NCBI RefSeq assembly: GCF_016342265.1 | Contig: NZ_JAEIOS010000009.1 | Location: 62,001-126,000 of the forward strand | DNA: 64,000 bases | DNA from: Corynebacterium meridianum | Lineage (GTDB): Bacteria; Actinomycetota; Actinomycetes; Mycobacteriales; Mycobacteriaceae | Reading direction: 5' to 3' | In this document: positions 56,658-64,000 of the stretch, piece by piece | How positions within the stretch are numbered: the first letter of the stretch is position 1 | How the letters are laid out: each line of letters starts with the position of its first letter | The notes under the pieces: model-generated | The model's database searches: none | What the model was told of the DNA's origin: nothing | Seen by the model: the letters and a program-made list of their open reading frames with translations, nothing else | Made by a program: the position numbers and the translations under genes

Positions 56658-58583
56658 TCAGGATTCGGCTACCTGCGGATCCTCATCCCGGGAGGTGTCG
56701 CTTTCCCCGGATTCCCCGGGGTGCGCTGCATCTTCGCCGTCACCGTCACCGTCATCGGTGGCACCGGCGTTGCCGGTGGTGACGAACGCGTCCGGACCTT
56801 CCTCTCCGCCGCCGAGGTTCGTCTCGTCGACGTCGTGGATGGCGTCCTTGCCCATCGCCTCCTCGATCATCTTGAGCAACCGGGTGCGTCGGTCGGCGAA
56901 GAAGTCGTCGGAGCAGGCGTTGCGGAGGACCCGCGGGTCGAGGAGGTGGCTCGCGAGGACGGTGTCGAACTCGGCGTCTTCCATGAGCGACTTCGACTGC
57001 ACGCGGGCGAGGTAACGGGCCGGCTCGGCGCCGTCCATGACCATCTCGGTCCGGCGGCTCAGGGGTGAGCGGTTGAGCACGCTGTCGGCGAGCATCTGGT
57101 TGACCCCGGTCCGGCGGCAGTACTGCGGCGGGAAGATCGGGTGGAAGCCCTCCTCGTCCTCCACGAGGTTCTTGGCGTCGAACCGGTCGCCGGTGCGCCA
57201 GTCCCTGGCGCCGCGGCCCATGAGCAGGGCGTGGGTGCCCTTCCAGACGCCGGATTCCGGGCCGACGCTGAGCAGTCGGGACTCGACGAAGCGGGCGTCG
57301 CTGATGGAGGCGGGCTCGGGTACCTCGGGTTCCCCGTCGAGTGCGGCCCGCACCCAGGGGGTCACCTGGTTGACGTCCCTGCCGGTGCGGACGTTCACTG
57401 AGGCGGATCCGTAGAGTTCGCCGAATACACCGGACCAGAACCACCGGTTGAGCCGGTCGACGGCCGTACTGCAGCGGAACACCTCGGGGGTCTCACCGAG
57501 CAGGGACAGGATCACCGCGAGCGGGGTTATCTGCGCCGCGTACGGGATCCGGGTGGTGTCGGTTATGCACCGTGCCTCGAGGAACTCGGCCGCTGCGACG
57601 AAGGCGTCGACGGTGCGTTGTGCGGCGGGTGCGTAGTCCGCGAGGGTGAGCTGGAGGATGTCCTCGCGGTGCCCGCTCGCATGCCCTTTCTCCGCTGTGG
57701 TCAGGAGCGTGACCGCGGTGAAGAAGGCGGTGCGGTCGATGCCGTCGAGGACGGGGTGCTTCCGCAGCGCCTCCTCGATCTCCCGCCACGAGTCCGAGAG
57801 CCGGAAGTCGGGGTCCTCGCTGGCGAAGACGGCGGTGAGCAGGTCGACCACGTCCATCTGGAGGCCCGCCGAGTTGGCCTGGGAGAAGATCGATCCGACG
57901 CCGCCCTGGGCGGTCTCCCGGTCGAGCCGGATGATCGGGACGGAGTACCGCACGAGTGGCTTCGCGACGGTGTTGTTGAACCGCTTGACGCGCTCCCTGG
58001 TGACGGGGTCGGCGCCCTCGATGAAGTCGAAGAGCATGTCGGTGCCCTCGTCCTCGAGCAGCGCGGAGACGGGCACGAGGCCGTGGGCGCGGGCGATCTC
58101 CCGGTCCGGGATCCCGCCCGCGATCTTCGGGCCGTAGTGGGACTTGATCTCACCGTCCGCGTCGATGGAGAGCACCGCCTCGTCGGGCATGATGTCCTCG
58201 GAGACTGCCTTGTCCACGTCGACGTAGAACCGGCGTTGGATGCGCATGTTGCGGAAGTCGACGGTGTCGACGAGTCCGTCGCCGCGGAGGCAGTGGTAGA
58301 GCGTGGTGAGGCGCTGCTGTCCGTCGAGGATCAGCATGCCCGGGTTCCGCCCTGTGTCCGGCGCCCCGGAGAGTGGACGGGGCCGGAAACGCATCGGTTC
58401 GTTCCGGGTGTCCAACGCCATGAGGCAGCCGATCGGATAACCGCGCAGCACCGTCACGATCAGGGAGCGGATACGGTCGACGTTCCAGCTGTAGTCCCGT
58501 TGGAAGTCAGGTAGTTGAACGTCTCCGCGGTCTATGCGGGCGAACAGATCGGTGAGGTCGTAGCTCGGTGTGGTGAAACCCAT
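56658..58583 (-). CDS. DUF262 protein with HNH-like C-terminus (GmrSD-type)
   Basis: A 641-residue protein of backbone GC. The N-terminal DUF262 domain has VQLPDFQRDYSWNVDRIRSL and the complete motif MLILDGQQRLTTLYHCLRG. The C-terminal part has FHPIFPPQYCRR followed by LADSVLNRSPLS, which resembles the H-(x)-IFP ... SVLNRTPLS pattern of DUF1524/HNH nuclease domains. An acidic tail ends the protein. By analogy with GmrSD it could be a modification-dependent nuclease; this is inference. I chose the ATG at 58581-58583 where the domain begins. Confidence 0.85.
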   Translation of the reverse strand: MGFTTPSYDLTDLFARIDRGDVQLPDFQRDYSWNVDRIRSLIVTVLRGYPIGCLMALDTRNEPMRFRPRPLSGAPDTGRNPGMLILDGQQRLTTLYHCLRGDGLVDTVDFRNMRIQRRFYVDVDKAVSEDIMPDEAVLSIDADGEIKSHYGPKIAGGIPDREIARAHGLVPVSALLEDEGTDMLFDFIEGADPVTRERVKRFNNTVAKPLVRYSVPIIRLDRETAQGGVGSIFSQANSAGLQMDVVDLLTAVFASEDPDFRLSDSWREIEEALRKHPVLDGIDRTAFFTAVTLLTTAEKGHASGHREDILQLTLADYAPAAQRTVDAFVAAAEFLEARCITDTTRIPYAAQITPLAVILSLLGETPEVFRCSTAVDRLNRWFWSGVFGELYGSASVNVRTGRDVNQVTPWVRAALDGEPEVPEPASISDARFVESRLLSVGPESGVWKGTHALLMGRGARDWRTGDRFDAKNLVEDEEGFHPIFPPQYCRRTGVNQMLADSVLNRSPLSRRTEMVMDGAEPARYLARVQSKSLMEDAEFDTVLASHLLDPRVLRNACSDDFFADRRTRLLKMIEEAMGKDAIHDVDETNLGGGEEGPDAFVTTGNAGATDDGDGDGEDAAHPGESGESDTSRDEDPQVAES

Positions 58584-58692
58584 GCCGCCGACTCTATCGG
58601 GCTTTGTCGACATGTGCGCTACCGGCGTGTGAAACCCCGGTGACGGAACCATGTCCGTCCCGGGGTCGGGGCGTGGAGCGGGGAACAGGGCG

Positions 58693-59736
58693 TCAGTCGT
58701 GGACGTGAGCCTCGTGATCGGCGTGGTGCGCAGATTCTATCTGGATCGTGGCGTGGGTGACGCCGAACTTCTCCAGGCTGTGGTTCGCGACGTCGAGGAC
58801 GTCGCAGCCGGACTCGACCCGGTCCGGGTCGACGACGAGGTGGCAGGTGGCGATGAGCTCGCTGCCATCCATCGACCACACGTGGAGATCGTGGGCGGTC
58901 TCCACACCGGGGATCTCTTCCAGTGCAGCGCGGATCTCGTCGAGGTCGACGTGCCCGGGGACGCGTTCCATCAGCACCCGGGTGGCGTCGAGCAGCAGGC
59001 GCATGGACCGAGGCAGGATGATGGCGGCGATGATGACCGAGGCGATGGTGTCGGCGAGGATGAAACCGGTCGCCCGGACAATGAGGCCCGCGACGATCAC
59101 GGCGACGGACCCGAGCATGTCGGACAGGACGTGGAGGTAGGCGCCGCGCATGTTCATGCTGTCGTGCTGGCGTCGGACGAGCAGGAGCGCGGAGCCTCCG
59201 TTGGCGACGAAGCCGATGACCGCGACGATGAGCATCATCGTCGTGTCGATGTGCCCGTGCCCACCGAGCCGCTTGATCGCCTCGACCACGATCCAGATGG
59301 AGATCGCCCCGACGGAGAGCGCATTGACGGCCGCCGCGATGACCTCGATACGGCGGTATCCGAAGGTGGCGGAGGCGGTGGCCGCCCGTCTGCCGATGAT
59401 GATCGCCACCAGGGCGATGACCAGACCCGCCGAATCGGAGAGCATGTGGGCGGCGTCGGCGAGCAGCGCCAGGGAGCCGGACAGCAGACCGAAGATGACC
59501 TCCGCGAGGAAGATCGTCGTGGTCAGGACGATGACGCCGATCAGCGCCTTGAGGGATTTCGGTGCGTGGGCGTGCGCGTGCCCGCCATGACCGTGATCAT
59601 GTCCGTGTCCGTGGTCGTGCCCGGCGTGATCCTCCCCCTGACCGTGGGCGTGGCCGTGGTCATGTACCCCGTGATCGTGCTCTGCGTGATCGTGTCCGTG
59701 ATCGTGTTGTTCCCCGGTTTTCGTGGTCTCGCTCAT
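58693..59736 (-). CDS. Cation diffusion facilitator with His-rich N-terminus
   Basis: A 347-residue metal efflux protein (CDF/ZitB-CzcD type), probably exporting zinc. About 45 N-terminal residues are an extreme His/Asp/Gly tract (HDHGHDHAEHDHGVHDHGHA and on). Six membrane helices follow, with the metal-site residues in LLADAAHMLSDSAGLVIAL (helix 2) and AYLHVLSDMLGSVAVIVAG (helix 5). The cytoplasmic domain has DLHVWSMDGSELIATCHLVV and a His-rich tail. The ATG at 59736 is preferred. A 10-base direct repeat upstream may be a metal-responsive operator. Confidence 0.95.
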   Translation of the reverse strand: MSETTKTGEQHDHGHDHAEHDHGVHDHGHAHGQGEDHAGHDHGHGHDHGHGGHAHAHAPKSLKALIGVIVLTTTIFLAEVIFGLLSGSLALLADAAHMLSDSAGLVIALVAIIIGRRAATASATFGYRRIEVIAAAVNALSVGAISIWIVVEAIKRLGGHGHIDTTMMLIVAVIGFVANGGSALLLVRRQHDSMNMRGAYLHVLSDMLGSVAVIVAGLIVRATGFILADTIASVIIAAIILPRSMRLLLDATRVLMERVPGHVDLDEIRAALEEIPGVETAHDLHVWSMDGSELIATCHLVVDPDRVESGCDVLDVANHSLEKFGVTHATIQIESAHHADHEAHVHD

Positions 59737-59762
59737 GTGCTGAACACTAGTCCAGAACATCG

Positions 59763-59783
59763 CTTATTGAAACCTTATTGAAA
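59763..59783. promoter_or_regulatory. Direct-repeat operator candidate before the cation efflux gene
   Basis: CTTATTGAAA occurs twice, at 59763-59772 and 59774-59783, an 11-base period close to one DNA turn, 27 bases upstream of the efflux gene start. It is a good candidate site for a metal-responsive regulator. Confidence 0.5.
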
Positions 59784-60179
59784 ACGTGTTGGCCTTAAGC
59801 TGCGGAGATATTCCTTATTTCCCAAGCTTTTTGGAGTGCGGAGAACCGTAAAACCATCCTCCACATGGGCAAAGAACTAAGTGTCGCCTTACCTGAAATG
59901 AATGCCGGTACCGTTATGCCCGCACGGAACAATACCCCCGGAAACACCCCCGATCAACGACCGTCTCCCGCGCAGCACCCCGGAAGAAACCTGATCGTCG
60001 ACCCGCCCGTACAAGGCGGTCCGTCCCAGGACGAACGGTGGTTGCACCGTGGGGTGCGGTCACCTGTACCGGAGCACCCCGGGGCGGTGCCGGGCACCGA
60101 CGGAAAACCCCCGCCGTTGCCGTGGAGCTACGCCACGGCGACGGCGGGGTCGTTGACCGCGCTACAGGAAATACACGGA
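59784..60179. other. Intergenic stretch between cation efflux gene and ComA-like gene
   Basis: About 400 bases. The left part is the distal promoter region of the efflux gene, with AT-rich sequence. The right part holds a terminator. The plus-strand frames seen here are antisense continuations of the ComA-like gene. Confidence 0.5.
60109..60149 (-). terminator. Terminator after the ComA-like gene
   Basis: Seventeen-base arms (60109-60125 and 60133-60149) pair with one mismatch around AGCTACG. On the minus strand the stem is followed by TTTTCCG. It lies 31 bases beyond the stop of the ComA-like gene. Confidence 0.8.
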
Positions 60180-61013
60180 TCAGTGGGGGTTGATCACGCG
60201 CCCCCAGGTGGACTTGTTGCCCCAGATGTTCTGACGCAGACCCTCGAGCTGCAGAACCTGGGAATGGTCGACGAACAGGTTGCACTCGTTGCCGTAGTTC
60301 TTGACGTACCACTCGAACACGGGACCGTCGGCGGCCTCGAACATGACGTTCTCGAGGCCGAGACCGTTGATGATGGAGGCGGCGGCGCCGGTGTTCCACT
60401 CCCGGACGTTCTCGGTGATGCCCTCAGACTCAATCATGATGATCGACGCCCCGGCGTCGAGAGCGCGCTTACCGCGGTCGATGAGGTCCCCGATGTCCTT
60501 GGCCCCCTCCGCGGCGAGCTCGGCCTCGGAGGAGTCGCCGCCGGAGCCGATCTGGATACCCAGCTCGGGCTTGGCCTTCAGTCCGGCCTTGACGACCTTC
60601 TCCACCAGTCGCTCGAGACCTGAGGTCGGGAGCATGATGAAGCCCGTCGAGATCTCAATGACGTCGAAACCGACCTCCTTGGCCTCCTTGAGGTAGTGGT
60701 CGACGGCGTCGTCGCCGTAGCGCAGGACCGTCTCGATCCAGCCACCGGAGGAGACGTAGGCGTCATTCTCGTGGGCGATGTCGGAGAACTTCCGGACCTG
60801 CTCGGTGGGGCACAGCGCGAAGGAGCCGCCGGCCCACTTGATGCCGTCCACCCACTGGCCGGCCATGTCGAACACATCCTGGAGGTGGCGGGTGCCGAAG
60901 GTGTCGTAGTAGGGCGCGCGAACCTCGGTCATGCCGTAGGAGCGGGGCTTGGCGGGCCGCTTTGCGCGGGGAACGAAGTTGAAGGAGACGTCGAAGTCGA
61001 TGGCGTTGGACAT
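60180..61013 (-). CDS. Phosphosulfolactate synthase-like protein (ComA family)
   Basis: A 277-residue TIM-barrel protein of the ComA family, whose founding member adds sulfite to phosphoenolpyruvate to make phosphosulfolactate. Family-like stretches are SYGMTEVRAPYYDTFGTRHL, QWVDGIKWAGGSFALCP, DAYVSSGGWIETVLRYGDDA, VIEISTGFIMLP and IIMIESEGITENVREWNTGA. No other coenzyme M or sulfolactate gene is nearby. It lies 29 bases downstream of an MmgE/PrpD gene in the same operon, so both likely act in one pathway. The usual reaction may not apply here. The ATG has AAAGG upstream. Confidence 0.88.
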   Translation of the reverse strand: MSNAIDFDVSFNFVPRAKRPAKPRSYGMTEVRAPYYDTFGTRHLQDVFDMAGQWVDGIKWAGGSFALCPTEQVRKFSDIAHENDAYVSSGGWIETVLRYGDDAVDHYLKEAKEVGFDVIEISTGFIMLPTSGLERLVEKVVKAGLKAKPELGIQIGSGGDSSEAELAAEGAKDIGDLIDRGKRALDAGASIIMIESEGITENVREWNTGAAASIINGLGLENVMFEAADGPVFEWYVKNYGNECNLFVDHSQVLQLEGLRQNIWGNKSTWGRVINPH

Positions 61014-61042
61014 GGTGGTGCCTTTCTGTTGATGGTGCGGTA

Positions 61043-62428
61043 TCAGGAGCGGGTCGTGGAGACCCGGGCCAGCAGGTCGGTCAGCTCGGAGATCTCGGCG
61101 ACCTCATCGAGCCGGTGGACGGTCTCGCAGATCTCGGTGCGCAGGGCCTCGTCGGTGAAGGGCTCGGCGAGAGCGGTGAACTTCGCCACCGCGCCGTCCC
61201 AGTCGAGCGGCTGGGAGTGGAAGCCGTCGTAGGCGGATTCCACGGCGTGGTACTCGGTGCCGTCGTTCATGACGATGACGAGGTCGGCGGGCATCTCGTT
61301 CGGGAAGCGGTCAGAGAAATCGTCCGACGGCGTGATGGTGACCTTGCCCATGAGCGTCTGCACGTCGTCGGCGATGATGCGCTCCGCCTCGTACTGGGCG
61401 GGATTGAGCTCCCCGTCGAGGATCGTCACTGCGAGCATCCACGGCAGGGAGTGGTCGGCCTCCTCCTTAGTACGGATGGAGCGCTTGTCCCCCTCCTCGC
61501 CGCCGCCGATGATGGAGTAGGCGACGTCGAAGGTGGTCAGACGCACCTCCTTGATCTCGGCGGGATCGAAGTCGTGCTTTCCCTTGAGTTCCAGCGCCGC
61601 CTCGAGGGCGGACTGGGAGTGGATCTCGGCGTTGTACTTCTTGATGATGGTGCGGGTGACGGACTCAAGGTCCTCCTTCGACCAGTCGAGCTCGTAGTCG
61701 CCGGCGAGCGCCTTGAAGCCCTTGTTGCCCTCGAACACAGCCTCGGGACCGGTGATGCCCTTGCCTGCGAGAAGGGCGTAGAACATGCCCTCCTTGGAGG
61801 TGTGCGGGTAGGCCAGTCCCTTCCAGTGGGACAGGTTGCCGGTGCGAGTGACGCGTAGTGCCACGTTGGCGGTGGCGGTCATTGCGGCCGCGTTGGCGAT
61901 GCCGTCGGCGTCCAGGCCGAGGGCGAGCGCGGCGGATGCGCCCGCAGCGAAGGCGCCCTGGGTGGTGTGGTCGAAGCCGAGGGCACGCACCGGTGCGACG
62001 TCGGAGAGCCGGGTGTGGATCTGGTAGGCGACGGCGAAGGCGGTGAGGAAGTCCCGCCCGGACGCGCCGGCGACCTCGGCCGCGGCGAGAACGGCACCCA
62101 TGTTGTCAGAGGGGTGGTTGGTCTCCCCCTTGGCGAGGTAGGCGTCCATGAAATCGAGGTAGCGGGATGCCGCGGAGTTGTGGAAGGCGGCCAGGTCGGC
62201 GGCGGTCTTGCCGCCACCGATGAGGGTGGCCTGTCCATTGCCGCCGAGGTCATCGTTGAGCGAGCGGATCGCGACGAGAACGTCGGAGTCCAGCGCGCCG
62301 ACGGCGACGCCGAGGGTGTCGAGAACGCGGATCTTCAGCTGCTCCAGCGCCTCCGGCGACATCTGCTCGAGCTTGGCGTTCGCGGCGAAGTCCGCCATCT
62401 GCTGAACTTCGGTGCGGTTCGTGGTCAC
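61043..62428 (-). CDS. MmgE/PrpD family protein
   Basis: A 461-residue protein of the MmgE/PrpD fold, which includes 2-methylcitrate dehydratase and cis-aconitate decarboxylase. Visible blocks are LKIRVLDTLGVAVGALDSDV, AAFHNSAASRYLDFMDAYLA then KGETNHPSDNM (the conserved substrate-site region), SHWKGLAYPHTSKEGMFYAL, and GEEGDKRSIRTKEEADHSLP then WMLAVTILDGE. The start is GTG at 62428 with AAAGG ten bases upstream. No prpB or prpC is beside it, so methylcitrate cycle membership is not supported. It heads a two-gene operon behind a TetR-type operator. Confidence 0.9.
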   Translation of the reverse strand: MTTNRTEVQQMADFAANAKLEQMSPEALEQLKIRVLDTLGVAVGALDSDVLVAIRSLNDDLGGNGQATLIGGGKTAADLAAFHNSAASRYLDFMDAYLAKGETNHPSDNMGAVLAAAEVAGASGRDFLTAFAVAYQIHTRLSDVAPVRALGFDHTTQGAFAAGASAALALGLDADGIANAAAMTATANVALRVTRTGNLSHWKGLAYPHTSKEGMFYALLAGKGITGPEAVFEGNKGFKALAGDYELDWSKEDLESVTRTIIKKYNAEIHSQSALEAALELKGKHDFDPAEIKEVRLTTFDVAYSIIGGGEEGDKRSIRTKEEADHSLPWMLAVTILDGELNPAQYEAERIIADDVQTLMGKVTITPSDDFSDRFPNEMPADLVIVMNDGTEYHAVESAYDGFHSQPLDWDGAVAKFTALAEPFTDEALRTEICETVHRLDEVAEISELTDLLARVSTTRS

Positions 62429-62512
62429 GGGGTACGTACCTTTCTGGTGGGGCAGCCTCGGGCGGGCCGTCTTTGCGGTCCCGCACCCCACTCTGTCGGG
62501 AAGGCTACCCTT

Positions 62513-62540
62513 ACAGTACGAGCGTTCTGTTTAGAGTCAA
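62513..62540 (-). promoter_or_regulatory. Promoter with TetR-type operator for the PrpD-ComA operon
   Basis: On the minus strand, TTGACT (62535-62540) and TACTGT (62513-62518) are 16 bases apart. Overlapping the spacer and -10 lies ACAGTACG-AG-CGTTCTGT (62513-62530), an inverted repeat matching at 7 of 8 arm positions, of the shape bound by TetR-family repressors. Confidence 0.6.
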
Positions 62541-62961
62541 CGGGCCCCCTTCGGGGTCGGCAGGCACCCGCCCCGGGGGACACACAGCAGCCCCGTCACG
62601 TGGCGCGCGGGGGTGCATTCACCGTCCACACTCCCCCGCCGCCCGGGCCGCGCCACCGACGCCCACCCCGCACACAGCGGAGAGCCTGCGTCCAGGCCGG
62701 ACCATCGTCGCTGGACACACCTTCACAGCTTCCGCGTTCATCAACCGGACCGGACACCGTCCGCGGATCCGGGCCGGTTCGCCGGATCGGGGATGCAGCC
62801 GTGCGGAAGATGTCACTCCACGGACCCCCATCACCCCCGTCCGGCCCACTACACCACCACCAACGAGAGCGGAAATTCAATCCGGAAAATTACCCCCACA
62901 ATCAACCCCGAACGGTTGTATCCGTGTCTGTCGGAGCCGGGTGGCGGGAGCACCACACGGC
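62541..62961. other. Intergenic stretch between PrpD operon promoter and ilvC terminator
   Basis: About 420 bases with no gene I can support. Proline/arginine-rich frames on both strands are by-products of GC-rich sequence. Confidence 0.5.
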
Positions 62962-63013
62962 GAAAACGCCCGCCCCGCACCCGTTGATGACGGGGTGCGG
63001 GGCGGGCGTTTTC
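62962..63013. terminator. Strong bidirectional terminator downstream of ilvC
   Basis: A 21-bp perfect stem (62962-62982 with 62993-63013) with a 10-base loop, ending in TTTTC on one strand and GAAAA on the other, 30 bases after the ilvC stop. Confidence 0.92.
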
Positions 63014-63042
63014 GCCGGCCCGTGGAGCCGGAATACCTGTGT

Positions 63043-64000
<958 letters not shown>

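Noticed and set aside
61043..62428. Assignment of the MmgE/PrpD gene as prpD of the methylcitrate cycle.
   Set aside because: prpB and prpC are absent from the neighbourhood and the partner gene is ComA-like, so the specific name is not justified.

Overview
The window is high-GC actinobacterial DNA and most probably comes from a Corynebacterium or a close mycolic-acid relative. The gene order recG / DAK2-type kinase / ung / thiL / DUF3515 / ddl / gpsA / mutT1 / leuD-leuC / IclR regulator (ltbR) / tRNA-Glu, tRNA-Gln / gltX / FAH hydrolase / leuB / serA / ilvC is the block known from Corynebacterium and Mycobacterium chromosomes. A DtxR-type iron box upstream of a lipoprotein gene fits the same group. 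The species cannot be named from sequence reading alone.

Layout. 1-9.0 kb is conserved housekeeping: DNA repair, thiamine kinase, cell-wall precursor ligase and glycerol-3-phosphate dehydrogenase. 9.0-12.4 kb is an AT-richer insertion with one recognisable gene, an SdpB/HTTM-type membrane protein. 12.4-16.7 kb holds mutT1, leuDC and the divergent regulator ltbR. 16.7-23.7 kb is bracketed by two near-identical tRNA-Glu(CUC) genes and holds a DrrAB-like exporter, a VanZ protein, an iron-box-controlled phosphatase-fold lipoprotein and a decayed MFS transporter. 23.8-28.3 kb holds gltX, an isochorismate synthase, a methyltransferase and an FAH-family hydrolase. 28.5-33.8 kb is a compact array: kinase, regulator, ABC ATPase, permease, kinase, regulator. 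33.9-37.8 kb holds an exonuclease coupled to a cNMP/CBS/DUF294 protein, then an esterase-like hydrolase. 37.8-39.7 kb is a second low-GC insertion with one 521-residue unknown protein. 39.9-44.6 kb holds leuB, a YbjN-like protein, a SulP transporter and a membrane protein of uncertain start. 44.9-48.8 kb encodes a complete biotin transcarboxylase (5S, 12S, a small accessory protein, 1.3S). 48.8-52.4 kb is a third accessory block with a decayed IS5-type element and a DUF262-AlbA protein. 52.3-63 kb holds a flavin reductase, serA, a lipoprotein, a second DUF262 protein, a His-rich cation efflux protein, and a ComA-like/PrpD-like pair behind a TetR-type operator. ilvC runs off the right edge.

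How the genes work together. leuCD, leuB, serA and ilvC are branched-chain and serine biosynthesis. Palindromes at ltbR-leuC and at leuB suggest shared control. The transcarboxylase would link pyruvate/oxaloacetate with propionyl-/methylmalonyl-CoA. The three AT-rich insertions and the two DUF262 proteins give the window a mobile, possibly anti-phage, layer on an otherwise syntenic backbone. The most unusual items are the ComA-PrpD pair with its operator, the low-GC unknown protein at 38.1 kb, the DUF262-AlbA protein, the tRNA-bracketed segment, and a 41-bp tandem duplication that creates a 14-codon decoy ORF inside the transcarboxylase operon.
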